Shown piece by piece: positions 24,086-35,642 of a stretch of 64,000 nucleotides of DNA. Within the stretch, counting starts at the first letter, position 1. Every line of letters starts with the position of its first letter. The stretch is from NCBI GenBank assembly GCA_007922305.1, contig ML677366.1, forward strand, positions 12,089,132-12,153,131, given 5' to 3'. This DNA is from Dermatemys mawii. Its lineage: Eukaryota; Chordata; Testudines; Dermatemydidae. The notes below the pieces were generated by a model. That model was not told where the DNA came from. It saw only the letters and a list, made by a program, of their open reading frames with translations, and made no database searches. Both the position numbers and the translations under genes were made by a program.

Positions 24086-26823
24086 GCTATGTGATGAAAC
24101 CAGCATTGTTTGGTCATGTGACGTGTTTGAGTGATGTAGTTTGTGTATTTTCCCTGGGACTTTCTGCAGTTATAGAATGAAGATAAAATTTAACTGAGAT
24201 GCGTACATGTAATTAATGGCCAAAACAATGGTGGAAAAATATAGTTGACTATAACTCTGGATAAATATCAGATTATAACAATCCTCCCCAAGAAAGCCAA
24301 AGAACCATCTATCCATCTATACTAGTCTCCGACATTGGCCAATGCCAGCCCCAGGGGCTGATAAGACACCAGTTTTCCCCACAATCCTACACTTCATTGG
24401 GCAATACTATTCTTTCTTAACTGGGGTTGGTGGTGAGGAAGAATTTATTTTTTGATCCAGCTATTGAAATCATTTTTTGCCCTGAGATGTGAGAATTAAG
24501 AATCCTTGTAATTTTGGTCATAGATAACTTAATTGTATTGGCTACTCTTATTAATACAAATAGTTTATTTAAAAAACTTACACTAAAAATATTATGATAA
24601 CATTGGTGTTTTCTGGCCTTGTCCCAAAGCTGCAAATTCTGTAGGTTAATGATTCTATCCATTAAAAACAATATTTCCACGTGTCTTTTTTAAATTAGGT
24701 GCATTTTCATTTCATTGTGTATTCTCTTGTTCCTGTATTATGGGAATCAATAAATAGGATCCCAGCTGACCTTCTGAATAATACTCTGTGAAACAGCTCT
24801 ACACTTTTCAGCTTGAAGGTCAATTTGGTTAAAGAGGCCACCCTTGTTTAGAGATGGATTCTGCTCTCAGTTCCACTGCTGCAAATCCGAAGTCATTGGA
24901 GTTATTCTCCATTTACACTGGTGTAACTGAGAACAGAATCTGATCTTTAATGTGTAAATTGCTGCATTTTTCTTACTTAACTCTTCCTTTCTAAGAAGAA
25001 GCATTCAGCTTCATCTATCAGCCAATCAGAACCTGCCAGTATAACATCTGGCTTAAGCAGCTGCCAAAAGAGGAAACACACTTTGCATTCCCTCAAGCAA
25101 GTATCAAACCTGTGTAATTGACAGACTGTAATTGCAGGGAAGCACTAGGAACTGCAGGAACTGTAAGAGAAAGAGACAGAGAAAGACACACTTACCTACA
25201 AAGCAGATGGATAAATAGCTAGAACCTGAGAATGGCTGGGCAGCCAAAAAGCAAACACAACAGGAGCAGTTTCAAAAATCTCTGAGATACTTTCAAGAAC
25301 AATGGAAAAATAAAACAAAATAAAAAACCAAACTAAGATCAATCCATTCACTTTTCTGAGTACGATTAAGGAAGTATGTCCAATCAATCATTACAGGAAA
25401 TTTGCATTCAGTGAAATCCTGAGCAGTGAATGTAAATATTATTCTGAGGATAAAGTTGACATGAAGGTTTCTAGAAAATGGTGGGAAACTGGTTTTCAAG
25501 TCAACTTCAACTCAGTTCGCTCAATCAGGATTCCCAGGGAATCTTTTAAGTCTCTGGAGTTGAAAGGAAATAAAAATATGTCCACCTATCTGTCCTGGGC
25601 TTTGTTGCTGTTGCTCCTCAGTTTGGGAAGATTTACTGACCTCCAGGACAGATGCTTTAGTTGAATCAGCTCCTATTATTTCAGCTTTCAAATAGCTTCT
25701 CCCAAGTTGCTGCTGGGCCCACATTTCCCTTCTCAAAGACAGTCTCCTCAACTATCAGAACTAGGATTTCAGTAAAGAGCCCACGGTCTTCAATGAGCAG
25801 GTGGTCTGGCTTCCCCGGAGATGGTATCTGTGAGAAGCATATAAAATTATTTGCAGAATTTGTAAGAGATGCCAATTAATTTGCCTCGGAACCTGCTCTG
25901 GAATCGTCATTTCTCCAAATAACACTTCAGCTGAGAGGGCAGATAGTTCCAGATAACGCACTAGGCAAATTGTAATGTAAGTGGTTGCTGACAAAGAAAG
26001 CCTGCGAGAAAGCGAGACCCCCTGACGCATTGTAATTGAAGCAGTGAAGTAACCTGTCACTAAATTGTGTGAGGAACTGTTAGACAACCTGCTCTGCACC
26101 ATCACAGATTATTTTTGGAGGATCTGGTAGGAAGAACAGGAGTTGGGAAGGTATCCTGCAAAGATCAGAGCCCGTGGGCTGTAGCTATACATAGAGTGTG
26201 TGGATTTGTTCACATATCCTGATGACCCTGTTTAGATGAGCTGGACACAGTGAGATCCTTCTCATGAGTGAGGCAATAAAAGGGCATCTCTTTAGACTAA
26301 GTGGGGGCATTAGGTGAGTATTCTAACCCCACTAGTTAGTGCCCAACCTTCATTCCTCCTTGCTTACACTGTCTTTTATATTCTATTAGCAAGGATCAAT
26401 AGCCCAGGGTAAGTCCCCTTTGCCCTGCTGCAGCAGTAAAGGGAAGAGTTAAAGTTACCCAAAAGGGGCAGCTGAAGGTTTCCTGGGCATTGGGGAATTC
26501 ACCCTCTCTATTCTAATATCCACAATTTGTTCTTGGTAGGGCCGGCAGTAGTGAGGAGGGCTGGAGTGTGTCCTCCAGCATCCCTGAATAGGCAGAATGG
26601 TCCCAAGGAGTCCCATATGCACCAGGTGGTAGTTTCAAAGCACTAATCAGTTAATTAAACTTCTTCTACAATGTGACTGCAGACCGGGTCACACACAGAC
26701 TCCAAGCAAATGACAGTGCACCAAACAAACAACCCAAGATATGGCTTAAGTGGCAAGAAGACCAGGAGATGCGCTAACTTGCCTTGTGGAACTACTACAA
26801 CACAGTAAGTGCCCCAGAGTGCA
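24086..26823. other. Non-coding, with one tiny MITE
   Basis: Apart from the 84-bp palindromic repeat at 24857-24940, no feature was recognised. The open frames are short and overlap on both strands. Confidence 0.5.
24857..24940. mobile_element. 84-bp palindromic MITE
   Basis: The terminal inverted repeats GATTCTGCTCTCAGTT and AACTGAGAACAGAATC pair at 15 of 16 positions. The interior has TTACACTGGTGTAACTGAG. The same family, diverged, seems present at 54718-54810, 59840-59945 and 62251-62312. Confidence 0.7.
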
Positions 26824-26831
26824 GTGTAGAG

Positions 26832-27240
26832 CAGAGGTTCTCAAACTGGGGGCGCAACCCCCTGGGGGGCATGGAATCTATTCTGGGGAGCCATGAGAAG
26901 CTTTCGGGGGAAAAAACCTTACTGCGCACATTCAGAGCTGGGCAACCAGAGAGCAGTGGCTGCTGTCTGAGTGCTGAGCCCTGAAGGCAGCACTGCTGCA
27001 AGCAGCAATGCAGAAGTAAGAGTGGCAATGTCATACCATGCTACCCTTGCTTCTCTGCCTCTCCTGGAAGCGGTGCTGCTTTCAGAGTTGGGTATTTGGC
27101 CAGCAGCTGCTGCTCTCCACTCTGCCTTCAGAGCCGGGAGGCTAGAGAGCAGTGGCTGCTGGCTGGGTGCCCAGAGGTGGGGCATAAATCACTACAGACA
27201 CAAAGAAGCAGGGGCACAATCAAATCAGTTTGAGTTGAAG
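26832..27240. mobile_element. hAT-type element ('GGTTCTCAAACT' family)
   Basis: The left end is CAGAGGTTCTCAAACTGGGG. The right end (CAGTTTGAGTTGAAG) is a decayed inverse of it. Flanks GTGTAGAG (26824-26831) and GTTTAGAG (27241-27248) match at 7 of 8 positions. An internal segment around 26928-26970 (CAGAGCTGGGCAACCAGAGA) is repeated near 27128-27168. Confidence 0.8.
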
Positions 27241-27376
27241 GTTTAGAGTATGAGGCTTAAAGATTTTGTATTTGGTAGCTAGATACTGTGGTTATTTTTA
27301 CCCCAAAATTGCCAGACTGATTTCACTGTGAGGCCAAGGAAGATGAAGAGGGGATAGGGACTGGAAATGGCAAGTC

Positions 27377-27709
27377 CAGGGATTGTCAACCTTTGACACG
27401 CAGCCCAGCAGGGAAAGCCCTCGACAGGACGGGCCAGTTTGTTTACCTGCAGCATACACAGGTTTGGCTGATCGCAGCTCCCACTGGCCGCGGTTCACCG
27501 TCCCAGGCCAATAGGGGCTGTGGGAAGCGGCGTGGGCTGAGGGATGTGCTGGCAGCCACTTCCCGCAGCTCCCATTGGCCTGAAATGGCAACCTGCGGCC
27601 AGTGGGAGCTGTGATTGGCCGAACCTGCGGATGCAGCAGGTAAACAAACTGGCCTGGCCTGCCAGGGGCTTACCCTGATGGGCTGCGAGTGAAAGGTTGC
27701 CGATCCCTG
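27377..27709. mobile_element. hAT-type element ('GGCAACCTTTGGC' family), copy 2
   Basis: It starts CAGGGATTGTCAACCTTTGA and ends GTTGCCGATCCCTG. The flanks GGCAAGTC and ACCTAGTC match at 5 of 8 positions, so the duplication has decayed. The interior is the same palindromic layout as 14544-14875. Confidence 0.85.
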
Positions 27710-27719
27710 ACCTAGTCCT

Positions 27720-29264
27720 TAACATTCAAATACCCTGAATAGCTAGAAAAACTGTCAAAAAGCATATAATGGGGCACATCTTGGCCAGTGTCGGGCTTTT
27801 CAAGTAACTGAATATTCAGTTTGGGTGCAGATCTGATTTTTTTTTTTTTTTAAACTCTGCTTCAGGTTGACCCAAAATGAAAATCTTTCAAGTCTTTTGG
27901 TGAAATGAATGTTGAAAAACTTTTATTTTGTGTTGACTGAAACATTTTGAATGAAACAAAATACTGTATGTTGTTTCTAGAGCAATTACCAGGTGAGTTT
28001 ACAGCTCAGATAGACATATTTGAGCTAGGTTTAATCAACCTAGCTCAGGGCTTGGAACAGCGACGCTGTGGCAGAACATGCTTCTGTGCAGTCTAGCCCC
28101 TTGAGTAATTACCCAGAGTTCTGAGCGGGCTTGTACAGCTTGTCTACTCCAGGATCAGCGCTAACTAGGTTAAAACTGGCTCAGATATGTCTGCTCAAGC
28201 TGCGATCACACCCTGTAATCACCGTATGTATATAATCTCTAACAGTGACCAGCAGCAGATGCTTCAGAGGAAGGTGCAAGAAACTCCATAGTTAGCAGAT
28301 GTGAGATAATCTCTGCTCTCCACAGAGGTATCGGCCTCATTCTGAACAGTGAGAGGTTAGTTTAAACCCTGAATCATGAGATCTTATATCCCTTCCCAAT
28401 GTTCTTGTTTTGTATCCAGTTGACTTAGGGGCTGTCTCAAAAGATAGTGTTAGGAGGTTAATAATCGCACATCATGCGATTATATAAAAAATCTGTTTGT
28501 TAATTTCCTTTGAGCAAGTCCTGTTCACGTGGCTGAGCTGAGCAATGAGGATGCAAACCCTTGCTCGCCAATTTCAGACCTTTTCAGCAATCATAAAATT
28601 TGTGTTTTATTAACATTTATGCACCGCTGTAGTTACTGCATTTCTGCTAAGCAACAGCTGGCCACTGATGTGGGCTAGCTGTAGCTTGCCATAGCCAGCA
28701 CTAGAATTGCCTGTATGTACAAAACACAATAAGATGTCCAGCCCTAGGTTCCTAATTGCAGTTCGGATTTTACTCGATTAATAAATATATTCAGTAGTGC
28801 CACAATCCAACGAGGAAGCATTTCACGCCAACAAAACTGCCCCCTGAGTTGGAGAAATATATATATAAATAAAATCAAAGCGGCCCTTGCAGACTCCAGA
28901 TCACCTTCCATTGGAACCCTGAGAACAACCATCATGAGAAGTGGGTGGTTTTTGCCATATCTAGTTTGTGGCCTGCATGCTAAGGAACAGATGAAAACAT
29001 GCTTCATGGCATAAGTCTCTGATGGTCAGGAAGTAATCCTCTCCGTCCCTGTTTATGGCACTGCAAAGTTGACTTTGTGAATTACTGTGAGAGTTTTGCA
29101 CCTTCCTCTGTAGCATTTGGTATTGGTCGTCGTTGGAGTTTGACCTTCATACATGTTTGGTTTGAAACGCTGGAAAATTCTGAGATCATTGTAATTGGCT
29201 TTTTTAGCCACATTCCTCTTCATTTTAGATAGAATCATCTTATGGTTAAGGCATAAGAGTCTAT
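27720..29264. other. Non-coding, one MITE-like stretch
   Basis: 27990-28215 has imperfect inverted ends (CAGGTGAGTTTACAGCTCAG against the reverse of GCTGCGATCACACCCTG) with the motif AGACATAT at both sides, so it is probably a MITE. A 9-bp perfect inverted repeat with a 5-nt loop is at 28461-28483. No exon was recognised. Confidence 0.5.
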
Positions 29265-29350
29265 TCATGCTTCTGCCTCATACTCAGACAAGTCATTGAA
29301 CTCTCTGTCTTTACTTTCCCCATCTGTAAAATGAAGATAATAATCCTTGT
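29265..29350 (+). repeat. MIR-like SINE fragment
   Basis: ACAAGTCATTGAACTCTCTG, then CTTTACTTTCCCCATCTGTA and AAATGAAGATAATAA match the MIR core. Confidence 0.65.
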
Positions 29351-29379
29351 CTACACTGCAGGAGCATTGTGGGACTTAA

Positions 29380-29730
29380 TTCATTAGTACTAAAGTTCAT
29401 CAAAATATTTCATATAAAATAATTTTAGACAAAGGATAGTTTTTCATCATAATTGAGATTTCCTTGGGAAATGACAATTTTCAATAATTTTTTGAGGATT
29501 TTAGTTGGAAAAAAAATGAACCCCAGAAATATTTGTTCTGTTTTTTTGTTTTGGCAATCGAAAACTGAATTTTCAGCTTTTGGGGTAAAAAAATTCAGTT
29601 AAACCAAAATGTTTCCCAGACTGGTACATTTTGGGGGGAGGGGGGGGTTTGCCAAAAACAAAAGAGAAAATTGGAAAATGTTCTGGTTTTTAGGAAAAAA
29701 ATAATTTATTTAAAATTTACGTTCTTTTTC
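29380..29730. repeat. AT-rich dispersed repeat (AAA/TTT-type family)
   Basis: The segment is rich in GAAAA/TTTTC words. Similar tracts occur at 32140-32460, 44270-44760, 56590-56900 and 57640-58080. Family identity is inferred from texture, not from an alignment. Confidence 0.4.
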
Positions 29731-30192
29731 TGGCAGGTGGAGGGGGAAACAGACTGTTTCCCAACATGCTAAAAATAGGGCTATGGCATGTTCTAGAAAT
29801 AGGCAAAGTGTTATAATTGAGTTGAAGTTGTTGGTTATATAGGTGTCACTGGGAAACAAGTGGCTTCTAACTTATTTATATTTATTCCTAATAGAGAAAT
29901 GAAGGTATTATCTAAGCAAGAAGACGCATTAATGAACTAAATGGAAAATGTGACAATGAATTAATGCTGCCCATATTGGGGAGGAAGAGAAGTGGGAAGC
30001 ACTTAGAACTCAGATTTATCCCTTACGAAAGCTGAACACAGTTATTCAAGTGAATACTTTATTCAAAAAAAAATATAGTTTTGGTCGACCTAGAGCTATT
30101 TCTTAAGTTGATAAGAATAGTTTTGGCCATTCAGAAAATAGCTAGACCAGGGGGAGGAAGTGGTAATGGTGCTACCATCTACTTTTATTGTA

Positions 30193-30400
30193 GCCATTAA
30201 CCCAGTGGTTGGGGCACTCATCTGTGATATGGGAAAGCCAGGTTTGAATAGGATGACCAGACAGCAAATGTGAAAAATCGGGACAGGGGGTTGGAGGTAA
30301 TAGGAGCCTATATAAGAAAAAGACCCGAAAATTAGGACTGTCCCTATAAAATTAGGACATCTGGTCACCCTAGGTTTGAATCCCCACTTTAGAACAGATC
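30193..30400 (+). repeat. tRNA-like SINE fragment, interrupted by a MITE
   Basis: CCCAGTGGTTGGGGCACTCA leads to CAGGTTTGAATCC, which is an RNA polymerase III B-box (GGTTCGAATCC type), once the 30249-30372 insertion and one copy of its duplication are removed. The end near 30400 is approximate. Confidence 0.55.
30249..30372. mobile_element. 124-bp hAT-type MITE
   Basis: The ends TAGGATGACCAGA and TCTGGTCACCCTA are inverted repeats with one mismatch. The 8-bp duplication GGTTTGAA is perfect at 30241-30248 and 30373-30380. AAAAATCGGGACAGG and its partner GACTGTCCC are also mirrored. Confidence 0.93.
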
Positions 30401-30504
30401 TAAAATGACTCTCTTTGATTCACCAAAAATTCCAAAAAACTTCAGATTTGATTCAGCCCAATTTTTTTCCCCAGATTTTTCAGAACTGCCACCAAACTGA
30501 ATAG

Positions 30505-31515
30505 GCAGGTGAGGTAATATCTTTAATTGGACCAACTTTATTTGGTGAGAGAGAGGAAGTTTTGAGCAACTCTATGTCCAGACTTCACTTTCCTTCGTAA
30601 AACTTCTGTCGGTCAAATATGTGGACCCCTCCCCCTGCCAACCGACAAAAGTTTTACTGACAAAAAGCGCTGTTGTGGCCAACTCTTTGTCGGCAGGAGA
30701 TGCTCTCCCGCTGAAAAAGTGACCACCCCTCATTGGGGGTGGGTTTATTTTGACAGCAAGAGAGCTCACTCCTGCTGATAAAGGGCGGCGACACTGCATA
30801 CCTTACAGTGGCACCGCTATAGTGGCACAGTGTACATGTAGCCTAAGAGTGTCACAGCTAAATACGTGGTAGAACAGATTGTTCAGCATAGGTAGTTAAT
30901 GCATATTTCGAGGGACCATTCAAAGTGATTTAGCCCGTTAACACCCCTCTGGGTGTAGCGGGGGGAAAGAAGGGTGGGAGAATGGCTGCTGGCGAGGTGT
31001 TGGTGGGGGGTTATAGATTGTGCTAGTAAGCCATAACCCACTAACAACACCCTCTCACTTGTCTTCCCCCCATTCCTTCTTTTTCCCCCTAGGTTGTTGT
31101 AATAAGCCATAAATCCAGTGTCTCTATTCAGTCCATGATCATTAGTGTCTAGCAATGTTATGAATTAAGCTTCCAGGCTCGTCTTTTGAAAATGTTGTGC
31201 AGGTTTCTTTTGAGGAGGAGGGCTGATAGGTTAGATGTAGAGGCATCGCTTTGTGAAAAGTGTTCACCCACAGCTGATGTGGTGTTTTTGTCTTTTGTCA
31301 TTTTCCTGTTCATTGGAGAGGGTGGTGATTGTCTGGTTACACTTATATGGTTGTTATTGGGGCATTTAATTCACTGGATGAGGTACAGCACATGTTGTGA
31401 TGGGCATGTGTAAGATCTATGGATCTTGAAAGGTGTGGTTGTGGGGGCCGTTGATCATTGTAGCAGTGGAGATACAACCACAGGTTTTGCATCTGTTGTT
31501 CTGACAGGATCAAAA
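30505..31515 (-). mobile_element. PLE-type retroelement remnant, interrupted
   Basis: 30505-30568 contains GTGAGGTAATATCTTTAATT and GGACCAACTTTATTTGGTGA. From 30849 it resumes AGAGTGTCACAGCTAAATAC, ACCATTCAAAGTGATTTAGC, CCGTTAACACCCCTCTGG and runs on to about 31515. This order matches the reverse of a common turtle PLE end as I know it. The insertion 30569-30848 separates the two parts. No open frame remains. Confidence 0.6.
30569..30848. mobile_element. DNA transposon relic inside the PLE
   Basis: The insert contains TTCTGTCGGTCAAATATGTG, CCAACCGACAAAAGTTTTAC and TCTTTGTCGGCAGGAGATGC. These GTCGGYA-rich words are typical of a reptile DNA transposon family. No clean duplication is visible, so a few host bases may have been lost. 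Confidence 0.55.
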
Positions 31516-32479
31516 AAAATCAGTCCCTTACCTCTTTCTCACTCCTTTGTGTCTCCCGCACATTTAGGGAAAGCAATGAGTTTGTGAGCAGGGAATTGGT
31601 GAAGAAGACAGAAAAGGGTGAGTCAGACAGGAAGCCTGGCTTAATACTTACTGCTTTGAAAAAGTACTAAAGCACTTTAAAGACATTTTATGTGCATGCA
31701 CACGCTCACAGAGCAGTTCCATTCAGGGATTTCTCACTTCTCATGAAACATTCATAAAACAGCCAGTTGTCCATCGAAGTGTGTGAAAATTAGAACTTTC
31801 TCATGTTTTGATGTGACTATTGATTTTTGTTCAACCAAAGTTTAGAATTCCTTAGTTCAGAATATTGATAATTTGTGTGGATTTTTCTTGAAGATAGGAC
31901 CACTGTGAGTGAGAAAAGACCTAGTTCAATTACACAATTGTACTAATTTCAAGAGGATGTGGCTTTATTTTTTCTGCAGGAAATTAGATCATTTCCAGGA
32001 ATTTGCAGACTTTTGGTCTTTTTTGTGCCACCTTTGTTCACACCATTGAGAATTACTCATTTGAGTTGTCATATTGATTTTATTCAAACTCCTTTAATGA
32101 GCCCACCTATCTGAATAAAAATGTACAGTTGGAACTTTAAGAGAGCTGAGAAAAAAATTTTGATAGATTTTTTGGATAAAAAAACCTACATTTTTGGGTT
32201 CTCTGAAACTATTTATGGTTTAATGATTGGCTTCCTCCAAAAAAACACTGGGAAAAAAAAAACTGAGGAAGCTGAAACATTTATTTTTTTGTCCATTTGA
32301 AAACATTTTATTTTGACTTGTTTGTTTCAACTTTTCATTTTGAAAGAGTATTTTGAGTTCAATTTTTGTTAATTAAAACACACACATAGCAATGGGAAAA
32401 AATACCAGAATATGGGTGAGTCAAAACAAAAATCTCTGTTAAAAAAAAGAAAAAAAAAGAACACGACAATTTGGATCTG
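31516..32479. other. Non-coding; AT-rich repeat copy at 32140-32460
   Basis: An A/T-rich tract at 32140-32460 includes A-runs and GAAAACATTTTATTTTGAC, similar to the other AT-rich family copies. No exon was recognised. Confidence 0.45.
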
Positions 32480-33115
32480 AGAGCTTGCACTTACTGAAGT
32501 CCTGGGAAAGTCAAAGCAGAGGAGCTGCTGAACTCAGGGCTCAAGCAATTACTGGGGACAACCAATGAGAAAATCAGGGACAGGAGTGAGGGTCACAGCT
32601 TGAAAATCTATGATCCAGAGAGGAACACCAAGCAGAGAACCCCGGACAATGCCTGCTGCTCTTAAAAGTGTGTAGGGAGCCAGTAGATGTGGCCCAGAAG
32701 AACCCTGCCCAGACACATGAACCAAGGGAGGAATGGAAGTAGTCTCCATAGTTGCCATGCACCTCTCATTCAGTATCCTCTTCCTGGTTTTATAAATGGC
32801 CACTTTTGCCAGAACCAGGAGGTGGTTGACAAGGAGGTATCACAACTGCATGAGGCCATGGACAGGGTGTGCATAGATCAGGAGTTGTGGGGAAAAGTGC
32901 ACCCAGAACCTGAGGAGAAGGTTCTGGAGAAGCCAGAAAAGGGACTGAAACCTGGCACACTTCAGGTAGACGTGCTCCAGGATCTCCCCGACACCGCAGA
33001 AGGGGCAGGTGACAGGGAAAGGGGGTGAACCATGCCTGGTACATACCTATGCTCACGGCCCAATGAAGGAGCTACCACTGATATCCCTAGCAGGCTGTGG
33101 GACCAAGGTGGAATA
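32480..33115 (-). pseudogene. LINE ORF2 C-terminal relic (not CR1), zinc-knuckle region
   Basis: On the minus strand, frames through this block give pieces such as LSLSPAPSAVSGRSW, PFLASPEPSPQVLGALFPTT and ATSTGSLHTFKSS. This resembles the degraded C-terminal region after reverse transcriptase (CPFCG-type zinc knuckle) of a LINE common in turtles. On the plus strand GCAGAAGGGGCAGGTGACAG complements the codons of a C-P-F-C knuckle. Frameshifts are present. The clade (Tx1/L1-like or other) is unsure. Confidence 0.5.
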
Positions 33116-35299
33116 CAGACTGGCCCACTCTGGAAGTAATTAGTTTCTCCAGAAGTCTGATTGAGGAATGGAAAGTAATTAGCTCATTAGGCTGGCAGGC
33201 TGGGCATAGGATTAATTAGCCCATCAACTGAGGACTGATAAAAAGGCACAGGCAAGAAATGCAAGGGGGAAGAGTAGGGCTCAGCGTGAGTGTGATCTCA
33301 AGGAAGGGAGACATCTCCTTTTGGGCCCTGGGAAAAAGGCTGATAATACAAGAGGCTCTGGAAATAGTGTTGCTGCATGAAAAGGTTTAAAAATCAGTGC
33401 CAATAATTGTGCAAAACCAGCTGAGTTTTGCTTCAACAGGCCTCTGTAAACCATCTTCTTATTTTTGCTTCCAGTTGCATGAAATCACATTGCCGTAGCT
33501 CTGTTTTGAATTTTGGAAACCCCAAATCCAAAGCAAGACTGCCAAAATCACCGAGTTGGGCCTGGTTTCTGGGAAAAGCCATTCAGTGCCACAGAGTTTA
33601 AAGTGGTTCCTATCAGGAACCATAAATATCTCCCTGGTCTGTGAATCTCGGCCCTGGCTTCACTCAGCACTTTGGCACAAGCTTCCTCAAACCTCAGCTG
33701 AGGTTTGTGTTATGGTTGTGAGCCCTGTGGGGAATTCAAGTTTCAGGTTTGCAATGATTTTGCCTGTTCACAAAATTTTATTTATTGAAAATGTTTTGCA
33801 GAGCTCCACAAACCCATCAGGTTTCTCTAGTGAATACTTTGTTTTAATAAATGTGCATTGAATGCTTCGTTTAACTTTACAATTGTGAAGTGCCCAGGGA
33901 TGCTGTGCTTGGATGAGCAGTTATGTAAGTGCAATTTGTTGTCGTTTTTTAGTATCAGAATTAGCATTCAGCCAAGGTCGAGAGGCTCACAGTGCACATG
34001 TGGGGGGAAAGCAAACAAATGAAAGAAAGCTTAGTGCATCCTCAAGCATTACCCAAACCTTTTGGCTTATTCCCAGCTGTTGGTTCTGCTCACTTGCAGA
34101 TCAGTCTCCTGAATGCCCTTCCAGCAGCTCCCAGTCAACTCCTGGTGTCTCAACTCTGACAACACACTGAAAGCTTTGGGCCATGCTAGTGGATGGCCTA
34201 TTAGTTCAATTTGCTTAAAGTTCCAGAATGTAGAGCTGCTGTCTCTTTACTTTTATGGGGAGGGTTTAACATTTGTTTTCATAAATTATCATTAGGAATG
34301 AATGTACTGATGAGAGGTGCCACAGTGACAGCCTTGGAAACCGAGGTCTTCCAGTTATTCACAGGATGGATACAGCATGGCAGTATGGTAGCATCACATG
34401 CACAGACATGAACCTATCAGAGCTAGCATGGCTCTCCTCAGACATGGGGCTCTGCACCCAGGGTTGCAAGGGAAGTTTAGTCTCCTTGGCCCACTCAGTC
34501 CTTAACATTTCTGCTATGACTGTGGTATGATAATAGGGTTTATGTATGTAATATCAGTATCCTATTCATTAACAACTGGACTGACACTGTCAATGTGTTT
34601 GATATCGACCACTTAATGGCTGTCAGATAAAGTTCACTTTTAGTCACTACCCAGTCACTAAATGAGAGGTGAAAGGGCGCCATCTCAACACCTGAGTCAT
34701 CCAACCTCTTTACAGATCTCTCTGAATAGCATGAGAAGTACCATATTTTAGTAGGATACATCCACTGGCATGTGAAGTATTGTTTATGGGGAGGATGTCT
34801 ACATAGAAGTTACCCTGTAATAGCAAGGGGTTCATATGGAAAGAAGTATGTAATTGAATGGAAAATACATACATCCCAAATTTGCTTTCAATTATGCATC
34901 TGTAACCTCTGCCCCATAGCTTTTTCTGTTTTCTGGTTCACTGGCTCTGTTACACAGGCCTGATTCTTTGATATTGCTTTTCTCCCACAAAAGAGAGTCT
35001 GTTGGGGAAAAAAAAAAAGGAAAAAAACCTCTGTTTTTCAGGAACTCATAGTTGTTCAGTGGAATTCACCCTGCAGATGAGGAAATCCTCTGCTGGACTG
35101 GAGCAATACTAACAAACCAGTATTGCTGTGTAGGATTACTAGCCTGGTTTTACCCATTACACTGCACGAAAGTATTATTTCTCTGTAGTGAGCGAGTATT
35201 TGCCACTCAGAGAGCTTATGTATACTATGTGAGGTTAGCAAACAGGATTTGTTTCAGTAAAGCCACACACCAGTCTGGGAATGAGAATTTCCAGTGACA
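33116..35299. other. Non-coding, nothing recognised
   Basis: The short frames here have no domain. I saw no repeat family with confidence. Confidence 0.45.
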
Positions 35300-35307
35300 C
35301 TATATCC

Positions 35308-35634
35308 CAGGGACTGGCAACCTTTGGCATGCGGCCCATCAGGGAAAGCCGCTGGAGGGCTGGGCCAGTTTCTTTACCTGCAGCGTCAGCAGGTTTGGTT
35401 GATCGCAGCTCCCACTAGCCGCTTTTTGCCATCCCAATGCGGCCTATGAGAAGTGGTACGGGCCAAGGGATGTTCTGGCTGCCCTTCCTGTAGCCGCTGT
35501 TGGTCTGGGACGGTGAACCATGGCCAATGGGAGCTGCGATCAGCCGAACCTGCTGACGCTGCAGGTAAAGAAACCGTCCCGGCCTGCCAGCAGCTTTCCC
35601 TGATGGGCCGTGTGCCGAAGGTTGCTGATCCCTG
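35308..35634. mobile_element. hAT-type element ('GGCAACCTTTGGC' family), copy 3
   Basis: It starts CAGGGACTGGCAACCTTTGG and ends CGAAGGTTGCTGATCCCTG. Flanks CTATATCC (35300-35307) and CTATAGAC (35635-35642) match at 6 of 8 positions. The interior palindrome is kept. Confidence 0.9.
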
Positions 35635-35642
35635 CTATAGAC

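Noticed and set aside
28461..28483. Perfect 9-bp inverted repeat with 5-nt loop as a terminator
   Set aside because: It has no T-run and no gene beside it, and intrinsic terminators do not apply to vertebrate nuclear genes; chance hairpins of this size are common.
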